Translations under genes and position numbers: made by a program
Part shown: piece by piece, positions 8,885 to 16,509 of the stretch
Layout of the letters: every line of letters begins with the position of its first letter
Numbering within the stretch: position 1 is the stretch's first letter
The notes under the pieces: generated by a model
Seen by the model: only the letters and a program-made list of their open reading frames with translations
Database searches by the model: none
Told to the model about the DNA's origin: nothing
Origin: Microcystis wesenbergii FACHB-1317
Lineage (GTDB): Bacteria > Cyanobacteriota > Cyanobacteriia > Cyanobacteriales > Microcystaceae
Assembly: GCF_014696875.1 (NCBI RefSeq)
Contig: NZ_JACJQV010000211.1
Coordinates: forward strand, 1-64,000
DNA length: 64,000 nucleotides
Direction: 5' to 3'

Positions 8885-9018
8885 TAAATAGTTAGGTGTT
8901 AAAATCAGACACCCCCCTTATTAAGGGTAGGGTTGATTCATGAATCAACCCTACCATGAATCAACCCTGCCATGAATCAACCCTAGGGATCAAGGGGGGA
9001 TTTATAACCAGCTACCTA
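8885..9018. repeat. MITE-like element, TAAGTAG family, degenerate copy
   Basis: A 134-bp element with degenerate ends (TAAATAGTTAGG ... ACCAGCTACCTA). It holds an internal ATTCATGAATCAACCCTA segment repeated three times. The outer parts match the copies at 13071-13190, 33234-33367, 53219-53322 and 58569-58672. It sits in the gap between the Uma2 gene and the methyltransferase. Confidence 0.65.
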
Positions 9019-9044
9019 GAGAAAGTAAACCTAAATGAGAGGTC

Positions 9045-12000
9045 GTGAGAAAACTTATGAGTGATATTGAACTTCGGCAGTCAGTTTATGACCTTCTTTC
9101 ATCCCTGAGAGGATTGGATGCGCTCAAAAAATTATTCTGGTCTGAGTTAAATTACGAGCGAGAAAATCAAACCCTGTCCCGACGCAATTGGCCAGATAAA
9201 GCAGTAGAAGCATTAGCAGAAGATCCAATTTTATTAGCTTCTGGGGGGGAAGATTTTCAGGTTATTTATGCTCGTCTCAACTCTAAGCAACTGCTGCTCA
9301 ATTTAGAGCGTCTTGTCGTTACTCAACTGCTAAAAAACCATCCCTACACTCTCTTTGTTTTCTCTGATTTCCACCAAGAACGGTGGCATTTTATCAATGT
9401 TAAATATGATGTTAAACAAGAAAAACGGCAAGTCTTGCGGCGAATTACAGTGGGTCCGGGGGAACAGTTACGAACCGCCACAGAACGCCTAAGTTTACTG
9501 GATTTAGATAATATTAGTTCCGAGTCTCCTTTAGCGATTCAGGAACGTCATGATGAAGCTTTTGATGTTGAGAAAGTTACTAAGAAATTTTTTGAACAGT
9601 ATCGCTCGGTCTTTGAAAAAGTTGAGCAATTAATTACTAAAACTATCCCTAATGCTGACCAAAGAAGACTATTTACTCAGAAGCTATTTAATCGCCTGAT
9701 GTTTATTGTTTTTATCCAGAAAAAAGGTTGGCTGAAGTTTAACGAACAAACAGACTATCTAGAAACATTATGGCAGGATTATCAGAATGATAACAGCACC
9801 TCGGACAAAAACTTTTATCATAATCGCTTGACTTATCTGTTTTTTACGGGACTGAATAATCCCCAACAAACGGATATTATTGGTATCAATAACGGTGGTT
9901 TTCTTCGGCAAATAATCGGCACAGTTCCCTATCTTAATGGGGGATTATTTGAACAGGATGAAGATGACCGCAATCCTAATATAATAGTACCCGATCAGGC
10001 GATCGATGTTATCTTACATAAACTTTTTAGTAATTTTAATTTCACGGTGACTGAGAGTACACCCCTTGATGTGGAGGTAGCAGTGGACCCAGAAATGTTG
10101 GGAAAAGTGTTTGAAGAATTAGTCACGGGAAGACATAAATCAGGTAGTTATTACACACCTAAACCGATTGTTTCTTTTATGTGTCGGGAGGCTTTGAAGG
10201 GATATTTAGGAGGCTATGAAGCCTTAGTTGATGAACATAATGTAGAGCAGATAAACGTTCCAAAAGCTCGTGATCTTTTGCAGAAACTGAGCGAAGTGAA
10301 AATAGTAGATCCTGCTTGTGGAAGTGGCGCTTATCTATTAGGTATGCTGCATGAACTACATTCGCTTACTCGTTTGCTTGACACCCGCGCTCAACCGGAA
10401 AATGCTCGTGATGATTACCACCGTAAACTCAATATTATTCAAAATAATCTCTATGGTGTAGATATTGATGAATTTGCGGTAAATATTGCTCGATTACGTC
10501 TTTGGCTATCACTAACTGTAGAATTTGACGGTGAGCATCCTGAACCGTTACCTAACTTAGATTTTAAGATTGAATCTGGTGATAGTCTCACTGCTCCTAA
10601 TCCAGAGAATGTAGGACAGTACACTCTTCGAGGCCAGATAATTCGCCAATATAGAGATGCAAAAAACTCTTATCTGACAATGAGTGAAGGAGTTCAAAAG
10701 CAAATTTTCAAACAAAAAATCAATGAATTTAAAGCTGAAATTGCTTTGATAACCCATGGAAGTAATAAGGTTAACGGATTTGATTGGGCCGTAGAATTTG
10801 CTGAAGTTTTTTCACAAAAGGGGTTTGATATTGTCTTAGCTAATCCGCCTTATGGTGCGACTGTTGGTGACAGGGTGCGCGATCTCTATTTTGACCGTCT
10901 GACTGATGGCGCACAATCCAAAGATACTTATGGTTTATTCATGGCCCGTGGCTTGCAGTTGCTACGTTCTGGCGGTCAATTATGTTACATAGTTTCTGAT
11001 ACTTGGCGGACTATTAAAACTCACAAACCTTTAAGAAAGCTATTTCTTGAAAAGACCACTATTGCTCATTTTATCGATCTGCCTTCTTGGGTTTTTGATG
11101 CTACAGTTAATACTTGTATTTTGACCGTTGCTAAAAATACGGCATCTGAAAGCCATGATCTAATCGCCGCAGATTTGCGTAGCCTTCAAATCGGGGACTG
11201 GAATAAACTAACTGAGAACCTAGCTGCGATCGCTGCTCATAGTGTGGATTTACAAACGATAGATTATGCTCGTTATACTTATCCCCAATCTTTGATAGCT
11301 ACTTATGATAACTTGTCACTTTTCATCGGTTCACCCAAGCTTTATCAGTTGTTGAGCAATAGTAATTTTTCTCGCTTGGGGACAATAGCTGATGTAAAAG
11401 TAGGACTTCAAACGAGTGACAATGATTACTATCTTCGTAAACGTAGAGGAGCAAGGGGAAGTTATGAAATATTAGACGAGAGTAAATTACTTACTGATGC
11501 TGATATTGCAGGCTTAAGTGATGATGAAAAACTAAATGGAGTAGCTCCCAATAAGTATAATAATCGCTGTTTTCTGCCCTTTGATAAAGGCGGCGAAAGT
11601 AATACTGATGAAGGTTGGCTTCCCAATTACTATGTACCGACACAATATTTGATAGATTGGTCAAGAGATGCTGTCCATCGCCTCCGCACTGCTACTATTG
11701 CTGATGTTAAACGGCGAAAAAAAGAATTCAATAAGATTGAACCACAAGAGGAACACAGGATTGCCTCTCGTTTTCAAAACTCAGAATATTATTTTCAAGA
11801 GGGGATAACATTTTCGCCTACTGGTATTTATAGTCCTACTTTTCGATTGGGAAGTGGCTGTATTTTTGGCAATAAAGGTTCAACTATTTTTGTTAGAGGG
11901 ATTGAACCAAGAGTTTTACTAGGATTTTTAACTTCTATTGTCTCTCGTTATTTACTCAAGAGCTATGTATCCCATACAGTTGAAACAGGGGAAGAAGTTT

Positions 12001-12818
12001 TAACACGACTGATATTACCTTCATTAAGTCCTGATTTGCACGATAGAATCAAAACTTTAGTTGAAAGTATTATTAATCAACAAAAGCATAATCAAAGCTA
12101 TCCCTATCATTTACATGAACAAAAAGAAATTGATGCCATTATTTATCAACTCTATGAATTAGACTATGAGGATATTCGTGAAATAGAACTTTGGTACTGT
12201 CGCCGCTATCCTAAACTAGCAAAAGCTCAGGGAGTATTAGCCGAAGTAAAAGAAAAGTATGAAAGACATATAGAACACTGTAGTCGAGTTTTGACAAAGC
12301 CTCCTACTTACTGGAAATCTCATCCAATTCTGAGTCTGATTGCTCAAGGTGAAGGAAGCAAACTAGAGTTCAAAGAAACTCTAAGAGTAGATATTAAGAC
12401 AAATACAAAAAATAAAGATGTTCTTCTTGCATCCTTAAAAAACATTACAGCCTTTTTAAATACCGATGGTGGTACTCTTCTCATTGGAGTTTCTGATAAT
12501 TTAGAAATAAAAGGACTTGAGCCAGATTATACTGTTGGAAAAGGAAAAAATAAGGATGGTTTTGAGAATAATTTACGACAAATTATGGAGTCAAAAATTA
12601 CACCTTATCCACTTCATCCTAATAAAGTTTTAGTGATGGTAGAATTTTTTACGCTTCCTGAAGGAGAAATTTGTCAGGTTGAAGTTAAGCCCCTGGATTT
12701 ATCAGAAATTGCTTATCTAGAAGGTAAAATTTTCATTAGAGATGGAAATAGAACTAAGGAATTGAAAGGCGACACTCTAGAATCTTGGAAACAGAAAAGA
12801 AACCCATCATTAAATTAG
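9045..12818 (+). CDS. Eco57I/PglX-like adenine-specific DNA methyltransferase fused to AlbA_2 domain
   Basis: A 1257-residue protein. Residues 1-400 are an N-terminal region typical of large COG1002-type methylases. The SAM-binding motif I DPACGSGAYLLG is at about 421, and the adenine-MTase motif IV NPPYG at about 598. Target-recognition-like sequence follows to about 1050, with the characteristic EIDAIIYQLYELD near its end. From about 1102 a Schlafen AlbA_2-type domain is appended (EGSKLEFKETL, then NTDGGTLLIGV). I see no clear PD-(D/E)XK motif in the N-terminus, so this may be a modification rather than a self-contained type IIG enzyme. The probable partner is the PLD-helicase at 16790. Start GTG 9045 could instead be ATG 9057. 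Confidence 0.85.
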   Translation: MRKLMSDIELRQSVYDLLSSLRGLDALKKLFWSELNYERENQTLSRRNWPDKAVEALAEDPILLASGGEDFQVIYARLNSKQLLLNLERLVVTQLLKNHPYTLFVFSDFHQERWHFINVKYDVKQEKRQVLRRITVGPGEQLRTATERLSLLDLDNISSESPLAIQERHDEAFDVEKVTKKFFEQYRSVFEKVEQLITKTIPNADQRRLFTQKLFNRLMFIVFIQKKGWLKFNEQTDYLETLWQDYQNDNSTSDKNFYHNRLTYLFFTGLNNPQQTDIIGINNGGFLRQIIGTVPYLNGGLFEQDEDDRNPNIIVPDQAIDVILHKLFSNFNFTVTESTPLDVEVAVDPEMLGKVFEELVTGRHKSGSYYTPKPIVSFMCREALKGYLGGYEALVDEHNVEQINVPKARDLLQKLSEVKIVDPACGSGAYLLGMLHELHSLTRLLDTRAQPENARDDYHRKLNIIQNNLYGVDIDEFAVNIARLRLWLSLTVEFDGEHPEPLPNLDFKIESGDSLTAPNPENVGQYTLRGQIIRQYRDAKNSYLTMSEGVQKQIFKQKINEFKAEIALITHGSNKVNGFDWAVEFAEVFSQKGFDIVLANPPYGATVGDRVRDLYFDRLTDGAQSKDTYGLFMARGLQLLRSGGQLCYIVSDTWRTIKTHKPLRKLFLEKTTIAHFIDLPSWVFDATVNTCILTVAKNTASESHDLIAADLRSLQIGDWNKLTENLAAIAAHSVDLQTIDYARYTYPQSLIATYDNLSLFIGSPKLYQLLSNSNFSRLGTIADVKVGLQTSDNDYYLRKRRGARGSYEILDESKLLTDADIAGLSDDEKLNGVAPNKYNNRCFLPFDKGGESNTDEGWLPNYYVPTQYLIDWSRDAVHRLRTATIADVKRRKKEFNKIEPQEEHRIASRFQNSEYYFQEGITFSPTGIYSPTFRLGSGCIFGNKGSTIFVRGIEPRVLLGFLTSIVSRYLLKSYVSHTVETGEEVLTRLILPSLSPDLHDRIKTLVESIINQQKHNQSYPYHLHEQKEIDAIIYQLYELDYEDIREIELWYCRRYPKLAKAQGVLAEVKEKYERHIEHCSRVLTKPPTYWKSHPILSLIAQGEGSKLEFKETLRVDIKTNTKNKDVLLASLKNITAFLNTDGGTLLIGVSDNLEIKGLEPDYTVGKGKNKDGFENNLRQIMESKITPYPLHPNKVLVMVEFFTLPEGEICQVEVKPLDLSEIAYLEGKIFIRDGNRTKELKGDTLESWKQKRNPSLN

Positions 12819-12907
12819 TGCAAAAATGCTTAGATGCCAAAGGGGTTAACTGTGAAGAATGGGAAAAAGAGATAGATGAGAGAGTAGCGGCATTGTATGG
12901 ATTGTAA
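12785..12907 (+). pseudogene. C-terminal remnant of a methyltransferase-like protein
   Basis: A 40-codon open frame overlapping the 3' end of the methyltransferase gene in another frame ends in EIDERVAALYGL. That is the kind of C-terminus normally found in large Eco57I/PglX-type methylases (an E-I-D-x-x-V-x-x-LYGL tail). There is no good ribosome binding site. I read it as the stranded end of an older methylase copy left when the AlbA_2-bearing 3' end was joined on; a small genuine gene starting at TTG 12785 is the alternative. Confidence 0.45.
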
Positions 12908-13070
12908 GGGGTTAGATACCCGAATTCTTAAAGAAGTCGGGTATCTGAAATCATCACAGATACTCGACTTCTTAAAGGTATCTGAAATCATCACAGAACT
13001 ATGTTAAACAAAAAAATACTTAAGCAAAATTAGTAGATTAAGTTGAGGAAAACAATTTCGATTTCTTTAT
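12908..13070. repeat. palindromic CTTCTTAAAGAAG repeats
   Basis: Intergenic repeats built from CTTCTTAAAGAAGTCGGGTA and ATCTGAAATCATCACAGA, present in both orientations between 12915 and 13005. Further copies are at 13798-13840 and 14978-15012. They can form hairpins and are probably dispersed repeats; no gene is seen. Confidence 0.6.
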
Positions 13071-13190
13071 TAAGTAGCTGGTTATAATTAAGTTAAAAAT
13101 GGATTTTAAGTCCGATCCCCCCTGCCCCCCTTGATAAGGGGGGTGCCGATAGGCGGGGGGATCTGAAAGTTTTTAACACCTACCTACTTA
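13071..13190. repeat. MITE-like element, TAAGTAG family
   Basis: A 120-bp element starting TAAGTAGCTGG and ending with the inverted CCTACCTACTTA. The internal GATAAGGGGGG/CCCCCC hairpin is shared with the other copies. It lies between the methylase remnant and the 101-residue gene. Confidence 0.7.
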
Positions 13191-13212
13191 ACCTCTCTTG
13201 CTAGTCAAAACC

Positions 13213-13518
13213 TTAGTCTCCCTTGAGATGCACTGCACCAACTTTTTGATAGAGAATATGTAGAGCCTCAGCAGCTTGTCTTGCTAGAGCGTACCATTCA
13301 GGGTTTTGTACACAAGCTGGATGGGAAACAATAAAACGCTCCAAGGAATCACTAACCATCGCTGTTCTGTCAAGTAACTCATGACATCCGAATGTACCCG
13401 GTTTGAATTGCTCAAGAACTTGTTGTTCTTGTTCTTGGAGGAAGTCTTTTAACTCTTCTTGACGCTCTATTTCAATAGCGTTATCCTTAACCACAACCAT
13501 ACTATTCAATTCAGTCAT
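13213..13518 (-). CDS. conserved hypothetical partner of HicA
   Basis: A 101-residue, mostly helical acidic protein containing FGCHELLDRTAMV and a C-terminal ALHILYQKVGAVHL. I know no function for it; I recall similar small proteins with an FGCHEAL motif in bacteria, but this is memory and unverified. It starts at ATG 13518, immediately after the hicA stop (TGAATG), so it occupies the place of a HicB antitoxin. However, it lacks the HicB YPV...DLPGC motif. It may be an atypical antitoxin or an unrelated hitchhiker. Confidence 0.65.
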   Translation of the reverse strand: MTELNSMVVVKDNAIEIERQEELKDFLQEQEQQVLEQFKPGTFGCHELLDRTAMVSDSLERFIVSHPACVQNPEWYALARQAAEALHILYQKVGAVHLKGD

Positions 13519-13707
13519 TCAACCCTCCAATTCAGCTTGCCGTAGAATGTTTTTGTAAGTTCCGATAGGTATATCATCTGACAGTTTACAAGGAACGGTA
13601 ACTTTACTCAGCTTGACAGGGTGTTTAAACTGACGATGGCTTCCTTTTTGCGAAACTTGCAACCAACTATCATCAATTAGGCGACGGATAACCTCACGAA
13701 CCCTCAT
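13519..13707 (-). CDS. hicA: HicA family toxin
   Basis: A 62-residue protein with the HicA double-stranded-RNA-binding-like mRNA interferase fold. It has the diagnostic GSHRQFKHP with the catalytic His, then VTVPCK and the IPIGTYKNILRQA end. HicA toxins cleave mRNA and are normally neutralised by HicB. Here the next gene is translationally coupled but is not a HicB. A free HicB-like fragment occurs far away at 60.5 kb. Either the partner is non-canonical or the toxin is controlled in trans. Confidence 0.85.
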   Translation of the reverse strand: MRVREVIRRLIDDSWLQVSQKGSHRQFKHPVKLSKVTVPCKLSDDIPIGTYKNILRQAELEG

Positions 13708-13746
13708 ACCCTTAATTTTAACCTACACTTATCTTATCGAAAATTT

Positions 13747-13785
13747 GGGTTTAAAACCCCGTCCTTTTAGGACGGCTTTAAGCTA
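13747..13785. mobile_element. IS200/IS605-type end hairpin fragment
   Basis: The sequence around CCCCGTCCTTTTAGGACGG, preceded by GGGTTTAAAA and followed by CTTTAAGC, is the type of hairpin found at the ends of IS200/IS605-type (tnpB) elements in cyanobacteria. No transposase remains. A better-preserved decayed element is at 31357-31702. Confidence 0.45.
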
Positions 13786-13932
13786 CAATGGAAAATGAAG
13801 TCAACTTCTTAAAGAAGTCGGGTATCTGAAATCATCACAGAAGAGGAGAAATAACAAGAAGGATTTCCTAGACTGTGAACCTTAAGATTGTTACAAGATG
13901 CTAAAATTAGGAAAACCTGCTAAAATCAGGAT

Positions 13933-14361
13933 ATGCCAGCTAAAGATACCTTTCACCATGCTGTCCGAAATGCACTCATAAAAGCAGGTTGGACGATTAC
14001 CCATGATCCTTTTACCTTAGAGTTTGAAGATGTTAACTTTTATGTGGACTTAGGAGCAGAAAAAGTTATTGCAGCACAAAAAGAACGAGAAAAAGTTGCC
14101 ATTGAAATCAAAAGTTTCTTAAGAGATTCAATTGTTACAGAACTACATTTAGCCTGTGGACAATATCTTAACTACCGTTTTGCTCTTTCAGAAATTGAAC
14201 CTGATAGAACCCTATACTTAGCCATCCCTAATGATACTTATGAAGTGTTTTGTCATAGCCGTTTTGTTCAAAGAATTCTAGAACATTATCAAATCAAAAT
14301 TATTGTCTATAACCCTGAAATAGAGGAGATCGTAGAATGGCAATCAACTACATTGAATTAG
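13933..14361 (+). CDS. xisH: XisH family protein
   Basis: A 142-residue member of the XisH family, first described among genes controlling excision of the fdxN element in heterocystous cyanobacteria but widespread in non-heterocystous ones. The N-terminus MPAKDTFHHAVRNALIKAGW is family-typical. The segment with IEIKSF resembles a PD-(D/E)XK active-site strand. It overlaps xisI by 25 nt. In unicellular strains the pair has no known excision substrate and may be a nuclease/accessory or toxin-antitoxin-like module. Confidence 0.88.
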   Translation: MPAKDTFHHAVRNALIKAGWTITHDPFTLEFEDVNFYVDLGAEKVIAAQKEREKVAIEIKSFLRDSIVTELHLACGQYLNYRFALSEIEPDRTLYLAIPNDTYEVFCHSRFVQRILEHYQIKIIVYNPEIEEIVEWQSTTLN

Positions 14362-14663
14362 TTAAATCCCTAATTGAAGAACAAGCTAAAATTCAGCAGT
14401 CTAGTGAAATTTCCCTAGAAATAATCTTTGACGATCTGAGGAAACATTATTTATTAGTACAAGTTGGTTGGCATAATAATCATTGGATTTATGGATGTCT
14501 TTTACATTTAGATATTATTAACAATAAAGTTTATATTCAACAGAACAACACAGAAATTTCAGTAGCTGAAAAGTTAGTTGAACTAGGAATTCCTAAAACA
14601 GATATTGTCATCGGATTTCACTCTCCATTTAAACGAAAATTCACAGAATATGCCATTAATTAG
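14337..14663 (+). CDS. xisI: XisI family protein
   Basis: A 108-residue XisI-type protein, partner of XisH. Family signatures are DDLRKHYLLVQVGW, CLLHLDI and the end IGFHSPFKRKFTEYA. Its start lies inside the last 25 nt of xisH, so expression is coupled. The stop codon overlaps the ribosome binding site of the next small gene (TTAGGAG at 14660-14666). Confidence 0.9.
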   Translation: MAINYIELVKSLIEEQAKIQQSSEISLEIIFDDLRKHYLLVQVGWHNNHWIYGCLLHLDIINNKVYIQQNNTEISVAEKLVELGIPKTDIVIGFHSPFKRKFTEYAIN

Positions 14664-14676
14664 GAGTACAAATAAA

Positions 14677-14979
14677 ATGGAAAAAACAACTTATAAAACA
14701 TTAGAATTAACAATAAAATTAATTCAGGAAACCGAAAAAATAATTCAATTACTAAAAGCAAACAGCTTTGACAAATTTGTTGCTTTAGCATTAAAACATG
14801 AACTTTTAAACCTAGAGCAAGCTGAAAATCAAATTAAGGCACAGAAGAAAGAAATCACTGAAGAAAAAAACACTGTTTCATTCTATGAAGCAGCCAAAGA
14901 ATATATTGGTTGTGTCGATGGGGGACCAGGGGACTTAGCCACCAATAAAGACTATCTTCGAGGTATTGGCAGCAAATGA
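14677..14979 (+). CDS. antitoxin-like protein, no toxin adjacent
   Basis: A 100-residue protein; ATG 14677 is preferred because a TAGGAG ribosome binding site sits 11 nt upstream. Helical N-terminal half, then YEAAKEYIGCVDGGPGDLAT near the end, a tail shared with the next gene (residues from about 75). This tail is common on cyanobacterial type II antitoxins whose partners are PIN-domain toxins. No toxin follows; the next ORF is another antitoxin-like gene. Confidence 0.65.
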   Translation: MEKTTYKTLELTIKLIQETEKIIQLLKANSFDKFVALALKHELLNLEQAENQIKAQKKEITEEKNTVSFYEAAKEYIGCVDGGPGDLATNKDYLRGIGSK

Positions 14980-15051
14980 AGTCAACTTCTTTAAGAAGTC
15001 GGGTATCTGAAGTCAAGATATAATTATTAAACCCCCCAAGAGAATTAAACC

Positions 15052-15297
15052 ATGACACAAGCAATCACTAACGAAAAAACCATCTTAGAAAAACTGCACA
15101 CTCTCACCCCCCAACAACAGCAAGAAGTAATCGACTTTATTGAATTCTTGCAATTTAAGGCACAGAAGACAGAAATTACAGAAGAAGAACCGATTTCTGC
15201 TTATGAATCAGCTAAAGATTTAGTGGGGTGTGTGGAAAGTGGAATAGGCGATCTATCTTACAATAAAAAGTACCTTAAAAGTCCAGCAAAAAAATGA
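15052..15297 (+). CDS. DUF2281-like antitoxin, no toxin adjacent
   Basis: An 81-residue protein resembling VapB-type/DUF2281 antitoxins. The N-terminal LTPQQQQEVIDFIEFLQ segment is typical, and the tail YESAKDLVGCVESGIGDLS parallels that of the gene at 14677. Antitoxins of this type are usually followed within a few bases by a PIN-domain RNase (VapC). Here 380 bp of repeats follow instead, so the toxin has been lost or never was present. Confidence 0.7.
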   Translation: MTQAITNEKTILEKLHTLTPQQQQEVIDFIEFLQFKAQKTEITEEEPISAYESAKDLVGCVESGIGDLSYNKKYLKSPAKK

Positions 15298-15335
15298 CAG
15301 GTTTAATAATCTCGGAGAGAAATAATTGATTTAAT

Positions 15336-15531
15336 TATAGCGTTTCCTGTTTACAAAAGGTACATTATCGATGTTAAAAAGCTTAATCAGCAGAAAGAAG
15401 CTGGGAGAAAGCGGGTTTCTTAACAAAATCTGAGCTTTAATTTAGCTATTTACCAGAAACCCGCTTTCTGTTCTATAGCGTTTCCTGTTCACAAGAGGTA
15501 CATTATCGATGTTAAAAAGCTTAATCAGCAA
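15336..15531. repeat. 58-bp direct repeat pair around an inverted repeat
   Basis: The segment TATAGCGTTTCCTG...TTAATCAGCA occurs at 15336-15393 and again at 15474-15531. Between them is an inverted repeat with 15-bp perfect arms (AGAAAGCGGGTTTCT and AGAAACCCGCTTTCT, about 37-nt loop). Similar AAACCCG hairpins recur at 41341-41369 and 63331-63362. Confidence 0.7.
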
Positions 15532-15615
15532 AGGTTTAAATGTGCCACACAGGTGTGAGAACCGCTATATTCCTGATTGAGATATAATTATTAAAACCCC
15601 CAAGAGAATTAACCC

Positions 15616-15678
15616 ATTATTACTAACTATCTTCCCGATCCATCAAAGTGGTCATCTAATTTTAGAAGGAGACGTTAG
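15616..15678 (+). pseudogene. C-terminal stump of a DUF4258-type toxin
   Basis: The frame read up to the stop at 15676 encodes IITNYLPDPSKWSSNFRRRR, matching the usual end of DUF4258-family toxins (V-I-T-x-Y-x-P-D-P-x-x-W...RRR), the normal upstream partners of YgiT-type zinc-finger antitoxins. The stop is 1 nt before the zinc-finger gene ATG, and the antitoxin's RBS (AAGGAG) lies in the stump. Upstream of 15615 the sequence switches to a near-copy of the leader of the antitoxin at 15052, so the toxin body has been replaced. Confidence 0.6.
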
Positions 15679-15679
15679 A

Positions 15680-15898
15680 ATGGAATGCCTCTGCTGCAAG
15701 GGACAAATGAAACGGGGAACTGCTCCCTTTGCCATTGATCGCAACGGATACCATCTTTCTTGGGATGCTGTCCCTGCTTGGGTGTGCGAACAGTGTGGCG
15801 AAGTGCTTTTTGAAGCTCGTGAAGTCAATTTAATTCAAGAAACTCTCTCTGTTCTAGATCGTGAAACTGCCGTCTTAGTTGAGCAAGCATTATCCTAA
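15680..15898 (+). CDS. YgiT-type zinc-finger antitoxin
   Basis: A 72-residue protein with two CxxC pairs (CLCC at 3-6 and CEQC at 36-39) like the N-terminal zinc-binding domain of MqsA/YgiT. Family partner toxins are usually DUF4258 or MqsR-like proteins encoded just upstream. Only a 20-codon toxin C-terminus survives here, so this antitoxin is an orphan. It has its own RBS (AAGGAG at 15666-15671) and reads into the next gene after 6 nt. Confidence 0.82.
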   Translation: MECLCCKGQMKRGTAPFAIDRNGYHLSWDAVPAWVCEQCGEVLFEAREVNLIQETLSVLDRETAVLVEQALS

Positions 15899-15904
15899 AC
15901 TACT

Positions 15905-16120
15905 ATGAAAATACAAGGAATTATCAAAGGCAATACTATCGAGCTATTAGAGGATTTATCTCTTCCTAATGGCGTAAAAATTTCTCGGTCAATCCCCGAT
16001 AATTTAATTCCTAAAAAAGTATCATGGGAACAAATTGAAACCTCAATCGGAGTCTGGAAAAATCAACCAGAACTCGATGATATATTTTCTGAAATTGACC
16101 GAGAGCGCCATAGATCATAG
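15905..16120 (+). CDS. DUF104-like antitoxin, no toxin adjacent
   Basis: A 71-residue protein starting MKIQGIIKGNTIELLEDL, which resembles the beta-rich N-terminus of AF2212/DUF104-type antitoxins that pair with PIN toxins. No PIN gene follows. It is the fourth antitoxin-type gene in a row without a full toxin. Assignment to DUF104 is from pattern memory and is moderate. Confidence 0.6.
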   Translation: MKIQGIIKGNTIELLEDLSLPNGVKISRSIPDNLIPKKVSWEQIETSIGVWKNQPELDDIFSEIDRERHRS

Positions 16121-16164
16121 TTCAATCAAGGCAGCAGAGACAATGATTGAGTAGGTGGTATAAT

Positions 16165-16497
16165 GTGAAATTACCCAATCCTAAAAATACCATTATTGAT
16201 GATAACAAATTGACCGGTTATGCCCTGAATCTAAATCATTCAGATGGACAGCATAAAGCCAGGGTTTTTAAATCCGTCTTAAACTTAGATATTAATAACG
16301 TTCAATTTCTTAAAAATGCACTCCTAGAAGCAGTTAAAACCTATGATGCTATTCCTGACAAAATCAATCAATATGGACAAAAGTATGTTATTGATTTTCC
16401 CCTGACTCATCAAAACAAAACCGCCATTATTCACAGTGTTTGGATCATCAGAAATGACGAAAACTTTCCCCGCTTAGTGACTTGTTATGTACTTTAA
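16165..16497 (+). CDS. DUF6883 domain protein
   Basis: About 110 residues if GTG 16165 is the start (KLPNPKNTIID follows); a TTG at 16147 would add six residues. LNHSDGQHKARVFKSVL and the C-terminal WIIRNDENFPRLVTCYVL are family-like. Such proteins are found next to DUF4926 proteins, as here, and in polymorphic-toxin contexts. A toxin-like role with the next gene as antidote is plausible but not demonstrated by the sequence. Confidence 0.65.
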   Translation: MKLPNPKNTIIDDNKLTGYALNLNHSDGQHKARVFKSVLNLDINNVQFLKNALLEAVKTYDAIPDKINQYGQKYVIDFPLTHQNKTAIIHSVWIIRNDENFPRLVTCYVL

Positions 16498-16509
16498 GGA
16501 GATAATCAA

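Noticed and set aside
9045-12818. Reading the methyltransferase as a complete type IIG or BREX PglX system alone
   Set aside because: PglZ, BrxC/BrxL and other BREX genes are absent, and no nuclease motif is visible in the MTase itself.
12915-13005. Possible CRISPR-like array from the CTTCTTAAAGAAG repeats
   Set aside because: Repeats are palindromic, irregularly spaced and include shared sequence between copies rather than unique spacers; no cas genes in the window.
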